Assembly (NCBI GenBank): GCA_964384915.1
Contig: CAYLMA010000004.1
Span: forward strand, 1 to 64,000
DNA: 64,000 bases
Direction: 5' to 3'
Origin: Sulfurimicrobium sp964384915
GTDB lineage: Bacteria > Pseudomonadota > Gammaproteobacteria > Burkholderiales > Sulfuricellaceae
The notes beneath the pieces were generated by a model. The model was not told where the DNA came from. It saw nothing but the letters and a program-made list of their open reading frames with translations, and ran no database searches. This document shows positions 25,474-32,685 of this stretch, piece by piece. Position numbers and translations under genes: made by a program. Numbering within the stretch: the first letter of the stretch is position 1; every line of letters begins with the position of its first letter.

Positions 25474-25498
25474 AAAAAAAGGGGCTTCCGCCCCTTTT
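25474..25498 (-). terminator. Intrinsic terminator/attenuator between rpsB and tsf
   Basis: On the minus strand AAAAGGGGC pairs perfectly with GCCCCTTTT around a GGAA loop and is followed by a run of seven T. It begins 11 bases after the rpsB stop. It could reduce tsf expression relative to rpsB. The A-tract on the other side makes it nearly symmetric, but no plus-strand gene needs it. Confidence 0.8.
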
Positions 25499-25508
25499 CT
25501 GCGGAAGA

Positions 25509-26255
25509 TCAACCCGCTGCCTGTTCCGCTTCGCTCACCTCGACGAACTCGTCGCCCTTGATGATGTCTGCGATGACCTGGCTGCGGCCTTCCAGAATGG
25601 CATCGGCCATGCCCTGAGCGTAGAGGCGAATCGCCTTGCTCGAATCGTCGTTGCCCGGAATCACGTAATCCACGCCGGCGGGCGAGTTGTTGGTGTCCAC
25701 GATGCCGATCACCGGGATGCCCAGTTTTTTGGCTTCGGTAATGGCGCCGCTTTCATAGCCCACGTCGATCACGAACATGGCATCCGGCAGGCCGCCCATA
25801 TCCTTGATGCCGCCCAGGCTGCGTTCCAGCTTGACCATTTCGCGCTTGAATCCCAGCGCTTCTTTCTTCGACAGGCGCTCAATGCTGCCATCTTCAATCA
25901 TGGCCTCCATTTCCTTGAGGCGCTTGATGGACTGCTTCACCGTCTTGAAGTTGGTGAGCATGCCGCCCAGCCAGCGGTAATCAACATAAGGCGCACCGGC
26001 GCGTGCCGCTTCTTCCTTGACGATCTCGCGAGCCTGGCGCTTGGTGCCGACGAACAGGATGTTGCCCTTGTTGGTGGCCAGCTTGCGCACGAACTTGACC
26101 GCCTCTTCGTACATCGGCAGAGACTTTTCCAGGTTCACGATATGAATCTTGTTGCGGTCACCGAAGATGAACGGGGCCATCTTGGGGTTCCAGTAGCGGG
26201 TCTGGTGACCGAAATGGACGCCTGCTTCGAGCATTTGGCGCATAGTTACTGACAT
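25509..26255 (-). CDS. rpsB: 30S ribosomal protein S2
   Basis: S2 joins late in 30S assembly and helps bind S1. The 248-residue product starts MSVTMRQMLEAGVHFGHQTRYWNPKM and contains FIFGDRNKIHIVNLEKS, ILFVGTKRQAREIV, YRWLGGMLTNFKTV, and PGNDDSSKAIRLYAQ. The ATG at 26255 has AAAAGGAG 7 bases upstream. The long leader (about 150 bases) probably carries autoregulation. Confidence 0.98.
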   Translation of the reverse strand: MSVTMRQMLEAGVHFGHQTRYWNPKMAPFIFGDRNKIHIVNLEKSLPMYEEAVKFVRKLATNKGNILFVGTKRQAREIVKEEAARAGAPYVDYRWLGGMLTNFKTVKQSIKRLKEMEAMIEDGSIERLSKKEALGFKREMVKLERSLGGIKDMGGLPDAMFVIDVGYESGAITEAKKLGIPVIGIVDTNNSPAGVDYVIPGNDDSSKAIRLYAQGMADAILEGRSQVIADIIKGDEFVEVSEAEQAAG

Positions 26256-26413
26256 GGTAAAACTCCTTTTAAGGGTTAAGCCTCCATCCGTCCGCATGCG
26301 ACTCCCCGGAAAAATTAGCCGGCGAGCACCCTTAACGGGACAGATGTGCGTATTTCCGCCTTGCGGCGGCATCTAAATTTAGCCGCATCACAAGCCAGCC
26401 AAATTGGGCCGCG
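26256..26413 (-). promoter_or_regulatory. rpsB 5' leader with GNRA-type hairpin
   Basis: The leader contains CCGCC-GCAA-GGCGG (near 26356-26372), a stem closed by a GCAA tetraloop and flanked by GATG/CATC that can extend the stem. S2 binds its own leader in E. coli and relatives. Whether this structure serves that purpose here is inference. Confidence 0.4.
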
Positions 26414-26443
26414 ATAATAGCATATTCAACCCCCGCTATTCAA
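26414..26443 (-). promoter_or_regulatory. Candidate sigma-70 promoter for rpsB
   Basis: On the minus strand TTGAAT (26443-26438) and TATTAT (26419-26414) are separated by 18 bases. The discriminator after the -10 is CGCGGCCC, G+C-rich as in stringently controlled ribosomal promoters. The -35 overlaps the stop codon of the ankyrin gene. Confidence 0.5.
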
Positions 26444-27116
26444 TCGGTCTATGTTCTTTTCTGATTTTCTCGGCCTGCTTCAGCAACTCGCCAATATCGG
26501 TATTCCCTACACTCAGCGCCATTTCCAGTGCTGTCAGGCCATTTATGCTGCGCAGATTGGGGTCTGCACCCATACGCAACAGAAACGTGACGCAATCGAT
26601 GCAGCCCTGTTTAGCGGCCAGCATCAGCGCTGAAAGGCCGCCATCCGTCTGGCTGTCAACCGGCACCCCATAGGCCAGCAGCAGCCTGACCGTGTCGGCA
26701 TGGCCCGCATACGCCGCATAGATCAGCGAATTCCAGCCCGCGCTGTTGGCGCCAAGCGCCGCACCCTGCGCCACCAGCAGATCGATCAACCGGTTATGGC
26801 CATTGTAGGCGGCAAGCATCACAGCCGTTTCCCCGTAGAGATTTCTCTGGTACACCCTGGCGCCATGCGCCAGCAAGCGCCGCGCCACTTCAGGCGAACC
26901 CTCGCGGGCAGCCATCATCAGGGCGGTGTAACCCTGTTCGTCCTGCACATTGGGGTCCACGCCCTGCCGCAACAGTTGTTCCACGGCCTCCGCATCGCCG
27001 TTCTTTATCGCGACAAACATGTTGTCCACGCTTGCGCCCGCTTTGGCGCAAACCGGCAAGGCCAGGACCAGGCAGGGCAACATCAGCCACACGGCAAGGC
27101 GTCTCAGAATCAGCAT
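26436..27116 (-). CDS. Secreted or periplasmic ankyrin-repeat protein
   Basis: The 226-residue protein has a signal peptide (MLILRRLAVWLMLPCLVLALPVCAKA) and then about six ankyrin repeats: DAEAVEQLLRQGVDPNVQDEQGYTALMMAAREG, then GETAVMLAAYNGHNRLIDLLVAQGA, GWNSLIYAAYAGHADTVRLLL and more. These form a protein-binding solenoid. Its partner is unknown; similar periplasmic ankyrin proteins occur next to catalases or peptidases, but here it follows an MBL hydrolase, overlapping it by 7 bases. Confidence 0.85.
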   Translation of the reverse strand: MLILRRLAVWLMLPCLVLALPVCAKAGASVDNMFVAIKNGDAEAVEQLLRQGVDPNVQDEQGYTALMMAAREGSPEVARRLLAHGARVYQRNLYGETAVMLAAYNGHNRLIDLLVAQGAALGANSAGWNSLIYAAYAGHADTVRLLLAYGVPVDSQTDGGLSALMLAAKQGCIDCVTFLLRMGADPNLRSINGLTALEMALSVGNTDIGELLKQAEKIRKEHRPIE

Positions 27117-27877
27117 AGCAGGCGCAATCCGTCATAGGCCGGACGCACATTGGCTGGAAGCAGCGCGCTCAATTCGGAAAACTCCAGTTCATGTGTCATG
27201 TGTATCAGATAGGTTTCGCGCGCGCCGATTTTTTCCGCCCACGCGACTGCCTCCTCCATGCTGAAATGCGTGGGGTGAGGACGGTAGCGCAGACAGTCCA
27301 GCAGCAAATAATCCAGCCCCCGCAGCTTTTCCAGGCTGGCCGGCGAAATATCCGACACGTCGGTCAGATAGGCCATCTTGCCGATGCGGTAGGCCAGAAT
27401 CTCGTAATGCTTGCCATGCATCACCGGCACCGGCACCACATCCACTCCGCCCGCGACGAAGGGGCCGTCAATCGCATGCGCCTTGAGCACCGGTTTGTCC
27501 CAGTGATGCTGTTCGTGGTGCGGAAAAGCGTAGCCGAAACGCTGCACGATGCCCTGCATGGTCGCCTCGTTGCCATACACCGGGATCGGCTGACGCTGGA
27601 GATGGCAGAAGCTGCGCAGGTCGTCGAGGCCGTTGAGGTGGTCGGCGTGGTAGTGGGTGTAGAGCACCGCATCCACGCGGGTGAGTTTCTCGCGCAAGGC
27701 CTGCAGCCGCAAATCCGGACCGGTATCCACCAGCAGCACGGCGCCACCCTCCACTTTCAGTGCGATCGAACAGCGCGTGCGCTGGTTGCGCGGGTCGGCT
27801 GAAAGACAGGTCTTGCAGCCGCAACCGATCACCGGCGTGCCGGCGCTGGAGCCGGTGCCGAGGAAGACTACCTCCAT
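27110..27877 (-). CDS. MBL-fold metallohydrolase, PhnP-like
   Basis: The 255-residue beta-lactamase-fold hydrolase has the dinuclear metal motif THYHADHLNGLDDL and a GCGCKTC...C cysteine set near the N-terminus, as in PhnP-type phosphodiesterases with a structural zinc. LTDVSDIS and HMTHELEFSEL give further metal ligands. PhnP cleaves cyclic ribose phosphates, but there is no phn operon here. It may act on other cyclic phosphodiesters. The start at 27877 overlaps tatD by 10 bases; longer in-frame sequence is only the tatD shadow. Confidence 0.85.
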   Translation of the reverse strand: MEVVFLGTGSSAGTPVIGCGCKTCLSADPRNQRTRCSIALKVEGGAVLLVDTGPDLRLQALREKLTRVDAVLYTHYHADHLNGLDDLRSFCHLQRQPIPVYGNEATMQGIVQRFGYAFPHHEQHHWDKPVLKAHAIDGPFVAGGVDVVPVPVMHGKHYEILAYRIGKMAYLTDVSDISPASLEKLRGLDYLLLDCLRYRPHPTHFSMEEAVAWAEKIGARETYLIHMTHELEFSELSALLPANVRPAYDGLRLLC

Positions 27878-28644
27878 GCCTCTGCAGCCCGGAACAACTG
27901 GAAAAAATTGCGCGTCGTGGCCGCGCCCACTTCCTCCACGCCAATGCCGCGCAAATGGGCGATCTCCTCGGCCACATGGCGCACATAGGCGGGTTCGTTG
28001 GTCTTGCCGCGGTAGGGCACGGGGGCCAGATAAGGCGCATCGGTTTCGATCAGCATGCGCTCCAGCGGCACGCACTTAGCCACCTCTTTCAGTTCCAGCG
28101 CCTTCTTGAAAGTCACGATGCCGGAGAAGGAAATGTAAAAACCCAGCGCCATCGCCTGCTCCGCCACCGCCAGGCTTTCCGTGAAGCAGTGCATCACCCC
28201 GCCCACCCGCTCCGCGCCCTCCTCGCGCATCATGCGCAGGGTGTCTTCCGCTGCTGAGCGGGTATGGATGATGAGCGGCTTGCCGCTGGCCAGCGCGGCA
28301 CGGATGTGGGTGCGAAAACGCTCGCGCTGCCATTCCAGATCGCCAGTGAGGCGGAAATAATCCAGCCCGGTTTCGCCCACGGCAATCACCTTGGGATGGC
28401 TCGCCAGGGCAAGCAGTTGCTCGACATCCGGTTCCGCGCAATCCTCGTGATCGGGATGCACGCCGACCGAAGCGAAGACATTGGGATAGTGCTCCGCCAG
28501 TTCGCGGATCTGCGGGAAAGCGGCCAGTTCGACACTGACGCACAGGGCGTGGGTCACCTGGTTGCGCGCCATGGCTTGCAGCAAATCCGGCACGCGCTCG
28601 GCCAGGCCGGGGAAATTGATGTGGCAGTGGGAATCGATGAACAT
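27868..28644 (-). CDS. tatD: TatD-family metal-dependent deoxyribonuclease
   Basis: The 258-residue TIM-barrel hydrolase has the DSHCHINF metal motif at the N-terminus, ETGLDYF, HTRSAAEDTL, GVMHCFTES, and ETDAPYLAP. TatD proteins act as 3'-5' nucleases in DNA repair and quality control. In betaproteobacteria it often lies next to holB and pilZ, as here. The 83-base gap upstream holds a GTGAGGAG inverted repeat. Confidence 0.93.
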   Translation of the reverse strand: MFIDSHCHINFPGLAERVPDLLQAMARNQVTHALCVSVELAAFPQIRELAEHYPNVFASVGVHPDHEDCAEPDVEQLLALASHPKVIAVGETGLDYFRLTGDLEWQRERFRTHIRAALASGKPLIIHTRSAAEDTLRMMREEGAERVGGVMHCFTESLAVAEQAMALGFYISFSGIVTFKKALELKEVAKCVPLERMLIETDAPYLAPVPYRGKTNEPAYVRHVAEEIAHLRGIGVEEVGAATTRNFFQLFRAAEAWR

Positions 28645-28650
28645 AAAATC

Positions 28651-28731
28651 AGGTGAGGAGTAAGGAGTGAGGGGTGAGGAGGAAAGTCAAAAGCAGCGGG
28701 GGGAGGTCACTCCTCACTCCTCACTCCTCAC
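28651..28731. repeat. GTGAGGAGT-type inverted repeat between pilZ and tatD
   Basis: Left arm AGGTGAGGAGTAAGGAGTGA and following (28651-28682) faces right arm CACTCCTCACTCCTCACTCC in outline (28707-28731). Each arm contains three or four 7-9 base units. The element supplies the TGA stop of pilZ (28730-28728) on the minus strand. Confidence 0.75.
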
Positions 28732-29096
28732 ATAGTATGCGTCGGCCGGGTGGACTTGAGGTTGCCGCCCAACAAGCCCTCGATCTTGTTGCGCGCGGCA
28801 ATGCCGCTTTCATTGTCGGAAAACTGCACGCCGATGCCTTGGGACTTGTTGCCCTGCGCCTCGGGCGGAGTGATCCACGCCACCTTGCCGGCAACTGGCA
28901 GCTTGTTGGGGTCATCCATCAGGGTCAGCAGCATGAAGACCTCGTCCCCCAGGCGGTACGCCTTGGTGGTCGGAATAAAGATGCCGCCGCCCCTGAGAAA
29001 AGGCATGTAGGCTGCGTACAGCGCCGGTTTTTCCTTGATGCTCAGTGACAGCACCCCAGGGCGTGCAATCGGGGCTCTGCTCTCGGCTTCAGCCAT
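28728..29096 (-). CDS. pilZ: Type IV pilus protein PilZ
   Basis: The 122-residue PilZ-fold protein is needed for type IV pilus assembly in related bacteria. It matches the Pseudomonas PilZ type: SLSIKEKPALYAAYMPFLRGGGIFIPT and the C-terminal GIGVQFSD. The c-di-GMP-binding arginine motif (RxxxR) expected before the barrel is not visible, so it is unlikely to bind c-di-GMP itself. It overlaps holB by 8 bases, a usual gene pair. No pilus operon is in the window. Confidence 0.88.
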   Translation of the reverse strand: MAEAESRAPIARPGVLSLSIKEKPALYAAYMPFLRGGGIFIPTTKAYRLGDEVFMLLTLMDDPNKLPVAGKVAWITPPEAQGNKSQGIGVQFSDNESGIAARNKIEGLLGGNLKSTRPTHTM

Positions 29097-30105
29097 GGTT
29101 AGACTCGATCGGGTTCATTAACTGCATATAGGATAACAATAATTGCTCAAGAAACAACTGGGCATTCAGCGGATGATGCACAATTCTTTGCGCCGCCAGC
29201 AATTCTTTTTGCAATATCAGTGCGGCAGGCAAGTGGATGCGCGGCGCCAGCGCCTGCACTTCGGCGGCGAAATCCGGCTGGTAGCGGATCATGCCGCTCA
29301 AACGGCAGCCAATCAGGTCATAGAGCCATTGCTGCAGCCACTTCACCAGGTTAGACATATCCAGCTTCTCGCTTTTTTCCGCCAGTGCGATGGGATCAAG
29401 CGCCTGGGGCCGGGACAGCTGGGACAGGAAACCCCGGCGCAGTTCCTGCAATTCGTCCATGGACATTTCCAGCGCCGCCAGCGGCGCATAGCCTGCCTGC
29501 GCCAGAAATGGCGCCGGATCCACCACGCCCTGATGGCGCAGCCAGTCCATGGACTGCTCCGTTGGCGGCACGGCAAAAGCCAGCTTGAGGCAGCGGCTCT
29601 GCACCGTGGGCAGCAGGGATTGCGCCTGATGCGTCACGAGCATGATCAAGGTATGCGGCGGCGGCTCTTCCAGGGTTTTCAGCAAGGCATTGGCTGCATT
29701 GGTATTCATGGCTTCCGCCGGGTGGATCAGGATCACGCGCATCCCGTCGCGGTGCGTGCTGAGGTTGACCAGCCCGGCCAGTTCACGGATCTGCTCGATC
29801 TTGATTTCCTGGCTGGGCTTCTTGCCTTTCGCCGGCTTGTCGTCTTCGGCTTCCGTCAACGCCTCGGGTTCCACGCTGCGGAAATCGGGATGATTCCCTT
29901 GCGCCAGCCAACCGCAGGCAAGGCACTTCCCGCACCCCTCGCCGGAGGGTTGCGGCGTCTCGCACAACAAACCCTGTGCCAGGGCGCGAGCGAACTGGAG
30001 CTTGCCCACCCCCTTGCGCCCCTGGAACAGCAGGGCATGCGGCAGGTTCTGGCGCATCGCATTGATCTGGCGCCAGGTCTCCATTTGCCAGGGATAGATC
30101 GCCAT
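29089..30105 (-). CDS. holB: DNA polymerase III subunit delta'
   Basis: The clamp-loader delta' subunit is an AAA+ protein of 338 residues. Visible features are the N-terminal YPWQ...LPHALLFQGRKGVGKLQFARALAQ (P-loop-like), the zinc cysteines CGKCLACGWLAQGNHPDF, and the sensor region AEAMNTNAANALLKTLEEPPPHTLIMLVTHQ...LLPTVQSRC. The ATG at 30105 is 4 bases after the tmk stop; the longer reading overlaps tmk and has no similarity. Confidence 0.93.
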   Translation of the reverse strand: MAIYPWQMETWRQINAMRQNLPHALLFQGRKGVGKLQFARALAQGLLCETPQPSGEGCGKCLACGWLAQGNHPDFRSVEPEALTEAEDDKPAKGKKPSQEIKIEQIRELAGLVNLSTHRDGMRVILIHPAEAMNTNAANALLKTLEEPPPHTLIMLVTHQAQSLLPTVQSRCLKLAFAVPPTEQSMDWLRHQGVVDPAPFLAQAGYAPLAALEMSMDELQELRRGFLSQLSRPQALDPIALAEKSEKLDMSNLVKWLQQWLYDLIGCRLSGMIRYQPDFAAEVQALAPRIHLPAALILQKELLAAQRIVHHPLNAQLFLEQLLLSYMQLMNPIESNHG

Positions 30106-30109
30106 GCGC

Positions 30110-30715
30110 CTACAACCCGGCCAGCAGGGTTTCCAGTTCAGCGCGGATTTGCGCCACCGTCCGGGTCGAATCAATGACGCGGATACGTTCCGGAAACTGT
30201 GCCGCGCGGGTGAGATAAGCCTGACGCACGCGCTGGAAAAAATCCTGCCGCTCCTGCTCGAAACGGTCCAGGGTAGCGCTGGCGGTGAGGCGCTGGCGCG
30301 CCACTTCAAGGGGCACATCGAAAAGCAGGGTCAGATCAGGCTGCAGACCCTGCTGAACCCAGTCTTCCAGAATGCGCAGACGTGACTCCGGAATGCCTCG
30401 GCCGCCACCTTGGTAGGCGAAACTGGCATCGGTAAAACGGTCGGAAATAACCCATTTCCCCATCTCAAGCGCTGGCAGGATGACCTGTGCCAAATGCTCG
30501 CGCCGCGCGGCAAACATCAGCAGCGCCTCGGTCTCCAGGTGCATGGCGTGGTTGAGCAGCAGGCCGCGCAGGGTTTCCCCCAGCGGCGTGCCGCCCGGCT
30601 CGCGCGTCACTACCACCCTCAGGCCGCATTGCATCAGAGACTCAGCCAGCCAGTCGAGATGCGTGCTCTTGCCCGCCCCGTCGATGCCTTCCAGGGTAAT
30701 GAATTTGCCTTTAAT
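30110..30715 (-). CDS. tmk: Thymidylate kinase, apparent ATT start
   Basis: Tmk phosphorylates dTMP. The product needs the P-loop GIDGAGKST, which lies upstream of the first in-frame ATG (30634). Reading back gives (M)KGKFITLEGIDGAGKST, and the codon in the start position is ATT at 30715, with AGGAG 6 bases before it and overlapping the mltG stop by 5 bases. No ATG, GTG or TTG is in frame at that place. The rest is normal: TREPGGTPLGE, DRFTDASFAYQGGGRG, LLFDVPLEVARQR. Length is 201 residues, close to the family norm. ATT starts are rare but known (infC, pcnB in E. coli). Confidence 0.88.
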   Translation of the reverse strand: MKGKFITLEGIDGAGKSTHLDWLAESLMQCGLRVVVTREPGGTPLGETLRGLLLNHAMHLETEALLMFAARREHLAQVILPALEMGKWVISDRFTDASFAYQGGGRGIPESRLRILEDWVQQGLQPDLTLLFDVPLEVARQRLTASATLDRFEQERQDFFQRVRQAYLTRAAQFPERIRVIDSTRTVAQIRAELETLLAGL

Positions 30716-31715
30716 TTTGCGCTCCTGACCTGCGATTTAATTGATAGCGTGCCACAGCCAGATTGTGCTCCTCCAGGCTGCTCGAAAATTTGTGCGTGCC
30801 GTTGCCCTTGCCGACAAAATAAAGCGCCTTGGTCGCCGCCGGGTGCACAGCCGCCTGCAAAGCCCCCCAGCCCGGCATGGCGATCGGGCCCGGCGGCAAG
30901 CCGAGTCGGGTATAGGTATTATACGGCGTATCGGCCAGCAGGTCGGCGCGGCGAAGGTTGCCGTCGAAACCGTCTCCCATGCCGTAAATCACGGTCGGGT
31001 CGGTCTGCAGACGCATATTGATGCGCAGGCGGTTGACGAACACCCCGGCGATCATCGGCCTCTCAAACGCCTGCCCTGTTTCCTTCTCGATGATGGAGGC
31101 CATGATCAGGACTTCGTACGGGGTATGGTAGGGCAGCAGGGGATCGCGCTCCGCCCACGCGGCCTCAAGGCGTTTCTGCATCGTCTGGTAGGCGCGCCTG
31201 AGGATATCCAGATCGCTCATGCCGCTGCTGAAATAATAGGTGTCGGGGAAGAACAACCCCTCCGCCAGCGTTTCCCGCGCGCCAATTCTTTCCAGGATTT
31301 CCTGTTCGGCCATGTGTTCCGAATCGTGGCGAATCGCCGGATGTTCGTTCAATGCCTGGCGCATGCGCTTGAAGTTCCAGCCTTCGATCAGGGCAATTTC
31401 GCTCTGGCTCACGTCACCGCGGGTGATCATGCGGAACAACTGGAGCGGGGTGGGATTGGTTTCCAGATAATAATTGCCGGCCTTGAGTTCCCCAGCCTTG
31501 CCCAGCACGCGCACCAGCACGGTGAAACTCCAAGGCTCTTTCAGCACATTGGCGTCCACCAGCTGGCGCGAAACGCTGCGCAGGGAGCTGCCATGCTTGA
31601 GAGTGAAGCCATGAGGGGTGCTAGGCAATTGCAAGGGCGTGGCGACAAAATAGATTGTCCACCCTGCCGCCAGCAGCATCACCAGCACGGCAAGCCGAAA
31701 CAGGCTTTTAATCAT
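30711..31715 (-). CDS. mltG: Endolytic murein transglycosylase
   Basis: MltG (YceG) cuts nascent glycan strands at the inner membrane and is thought to end glycan elongation. The 334-residue protein has one N-terminal membrane helix (FRLAVLVMLLAAGWTIYFV), a LysM-like segment, and the YceG core: EGWNFKRMRQAL, LAEGLFFPDTYYFSSG, the catalytic-glutamate stretch IMASIIEKETG, and LPPGPIAMPGWGAL. It overlaps pabC by 8 bases and tmk by 5. Confidence 0.95.
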   Translation of the reverse strand: MIKSLFRLAVLVMLLAAGWTIYFVATPLQLPSTPHGFTLKHGSSLRSVSRQLVDANVLKEPWSFTVLVRVLGKAGELKAGNYYLETNPTPLQLFRMITRGDVSQSEIALIEGWNFKRMRQALNEHPAIRHDSEHMAEQEILERIGARETLAEGLFFPDTYYFSSGMSDLDILRRAYQTMQKRLEAAWAERDPLLPYHTPYEVLIMASIIEKETGQAFERPMIAGVFVNRLRINMRLQTDPTVIYGMGDGFDGNLRRADLLADTPYNTYTRLGLPPGPIAMPGWGALQAAVHPAATKALYFVGKGNGTHKFSSSLEEHNLAVARYQLNRRSGAQN

Positions 31716-32538
31716 CCCGTTCTTCCATTAAAAGCCTCAAGCTCTTGCTGACCTCACCGCCGCCCCACACCCGGCCGTTAAATTCCCGCACGTGCCACAC
31801 GCCGATCACACTGTTGCATAGCATCACCTCCTCCGCCGCCATCAAGGCATCCAGCGAAAGCGGCGCAACCAAGGCCGTCAGGCCCAGTTCCACAGCAAAA
31901 GCCAGAATGCGCTCGCGCTGCACCCCCGCCACGCCACAGCGGCTCAAGTCCGGCGTGTGAAGGCTCCCGGCACGATAACAGAACACATTGCTCATGGTGC
32001 CTTCGATCACGCCACCCGCCTCGTCCAGCAGTATCCCTTCCGCAATCGCAGCGTCATTCCACTCCATCCGTGCCAGCACGTTTTCCAGCCGGTTGAGGTG
32101 CTTGATCCCGGCCAGGCGCGGCTGGCTTCCCAGCCGCAGGCTGCACAGGCGCGCTTTCACGCCGCGCGTGACATGGCTGTCGGGATAGACAGGCAGGGGA
32201 CTGGCCGCAACGATGCGGGTCGGCATGGCGTCCGAGATCACGGCGTAACCCCGCGCGCCCGGCCCGCGCGTGACGATGATCTTGGCCACGCAATCCGGCG
32301 GCAATTGCGCCAGCTCCGCCGCCAGCGTGGCAGCATCGGGACAGCGCAGGCCGAGCGCCGCGCAATCCGCCGCCAGCTTGGCATATTGCCGCGGCCAGCA
32401 GCGGGAAACGCCCCCCACCCGTTTCAGGGTGCGGAACACGCCATCGCCATAAAGCAGGCCGCGGTCGTTGGCAGGAACGGCATCAGAAGGAATGCCATCG
32501 ATCAGCGTCATGAAGTCCATGCGGTTTGAAAAAACCAC
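31708..32538 (-). CDS. pabC: Aminodeoxychorismate lyase
   Basis: PabC turns 4-amino-4-deoxychorismate into p-aminobenzoate for folate. It is a PLP enzyme of fold type IV. Visible marks are DRGLLYGDGVFRTL near the N-terminus, the PLP lysine in AGIKHLNRLENVLA, EGTMSNVF, and SVIGVWHV. The GTG at 32538 has AGG six bases upstream; ATGs at 32520 and 32511 (MTLIDG) are alternative starts. It is coupled to mltG, a common betaproteobacterial arrangement. Confidence 0.92.
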   Translation of the reverse strand: MVFSNRMDFMTLIDGIPSDAVPANDRGLLYGDGVFRTLKRVGGVSRCWPRQYAKLAADCAALGLRCPDAATLAAELAQLPPDCVAKIIVTRGPGARGYAVISDAMPTRIVAASPLPVYPDSHVTRGVKARLCSLRLGSQPRLAGIKHLNRLENVLARMEWNDAAIAEGILLDEAGGVIEGTMSNVFCYRAGSLHTPDLSRCGVAGVQRERILAFAVELGLTALVAPLSLDALMAAEEVMLCNSVIGVWHVREFNGRVWGGGEVSKSLRLLMEERDD

Positions 32539-32655
32539 ATTCTACCTGCATGTTGCCCAAACGGGTTTCAATCCGCCGGGTAAGACACCCAGTGGCGGCC
32601 AGTTGCCGGGGCCTGGGCGATTCCAACGGCGCGGGCACCCACCCCATGGGAAAGC

Positions 32656-32685
32656 CTAGTGTAGTTGTTGCACGCTAAACGGCAC
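32656..32685. repeat. Direct repeat copy A flanking the FIST-kinase pair
   Basis: CTAGTGTAGTTGTTGCACGC and the next ten bases match 35302-35330 at 25 of 30 aligned positions with one gap. This copy ends at the stop codon of the kinase gene. The rest of the 146-base gap between pabC and the kinase holds nothing I recognise. Confidence 0.6.

Noticed and set aside
28651..28731. Possible CRISPR-like array (regular GTGAGGAGT/CACTCCTCA units)
   Set aside because: Units are 7-9 bases without unique spacers and form inverted arms; no cas genes are present.
30110..30634. tmk as an N-terminally truncated pseudogene beginning at the first ATG
   Set aside because: The P-loop is present and in frame immediately upstream, with a good ribosome site before ATT, so the gene is complete.
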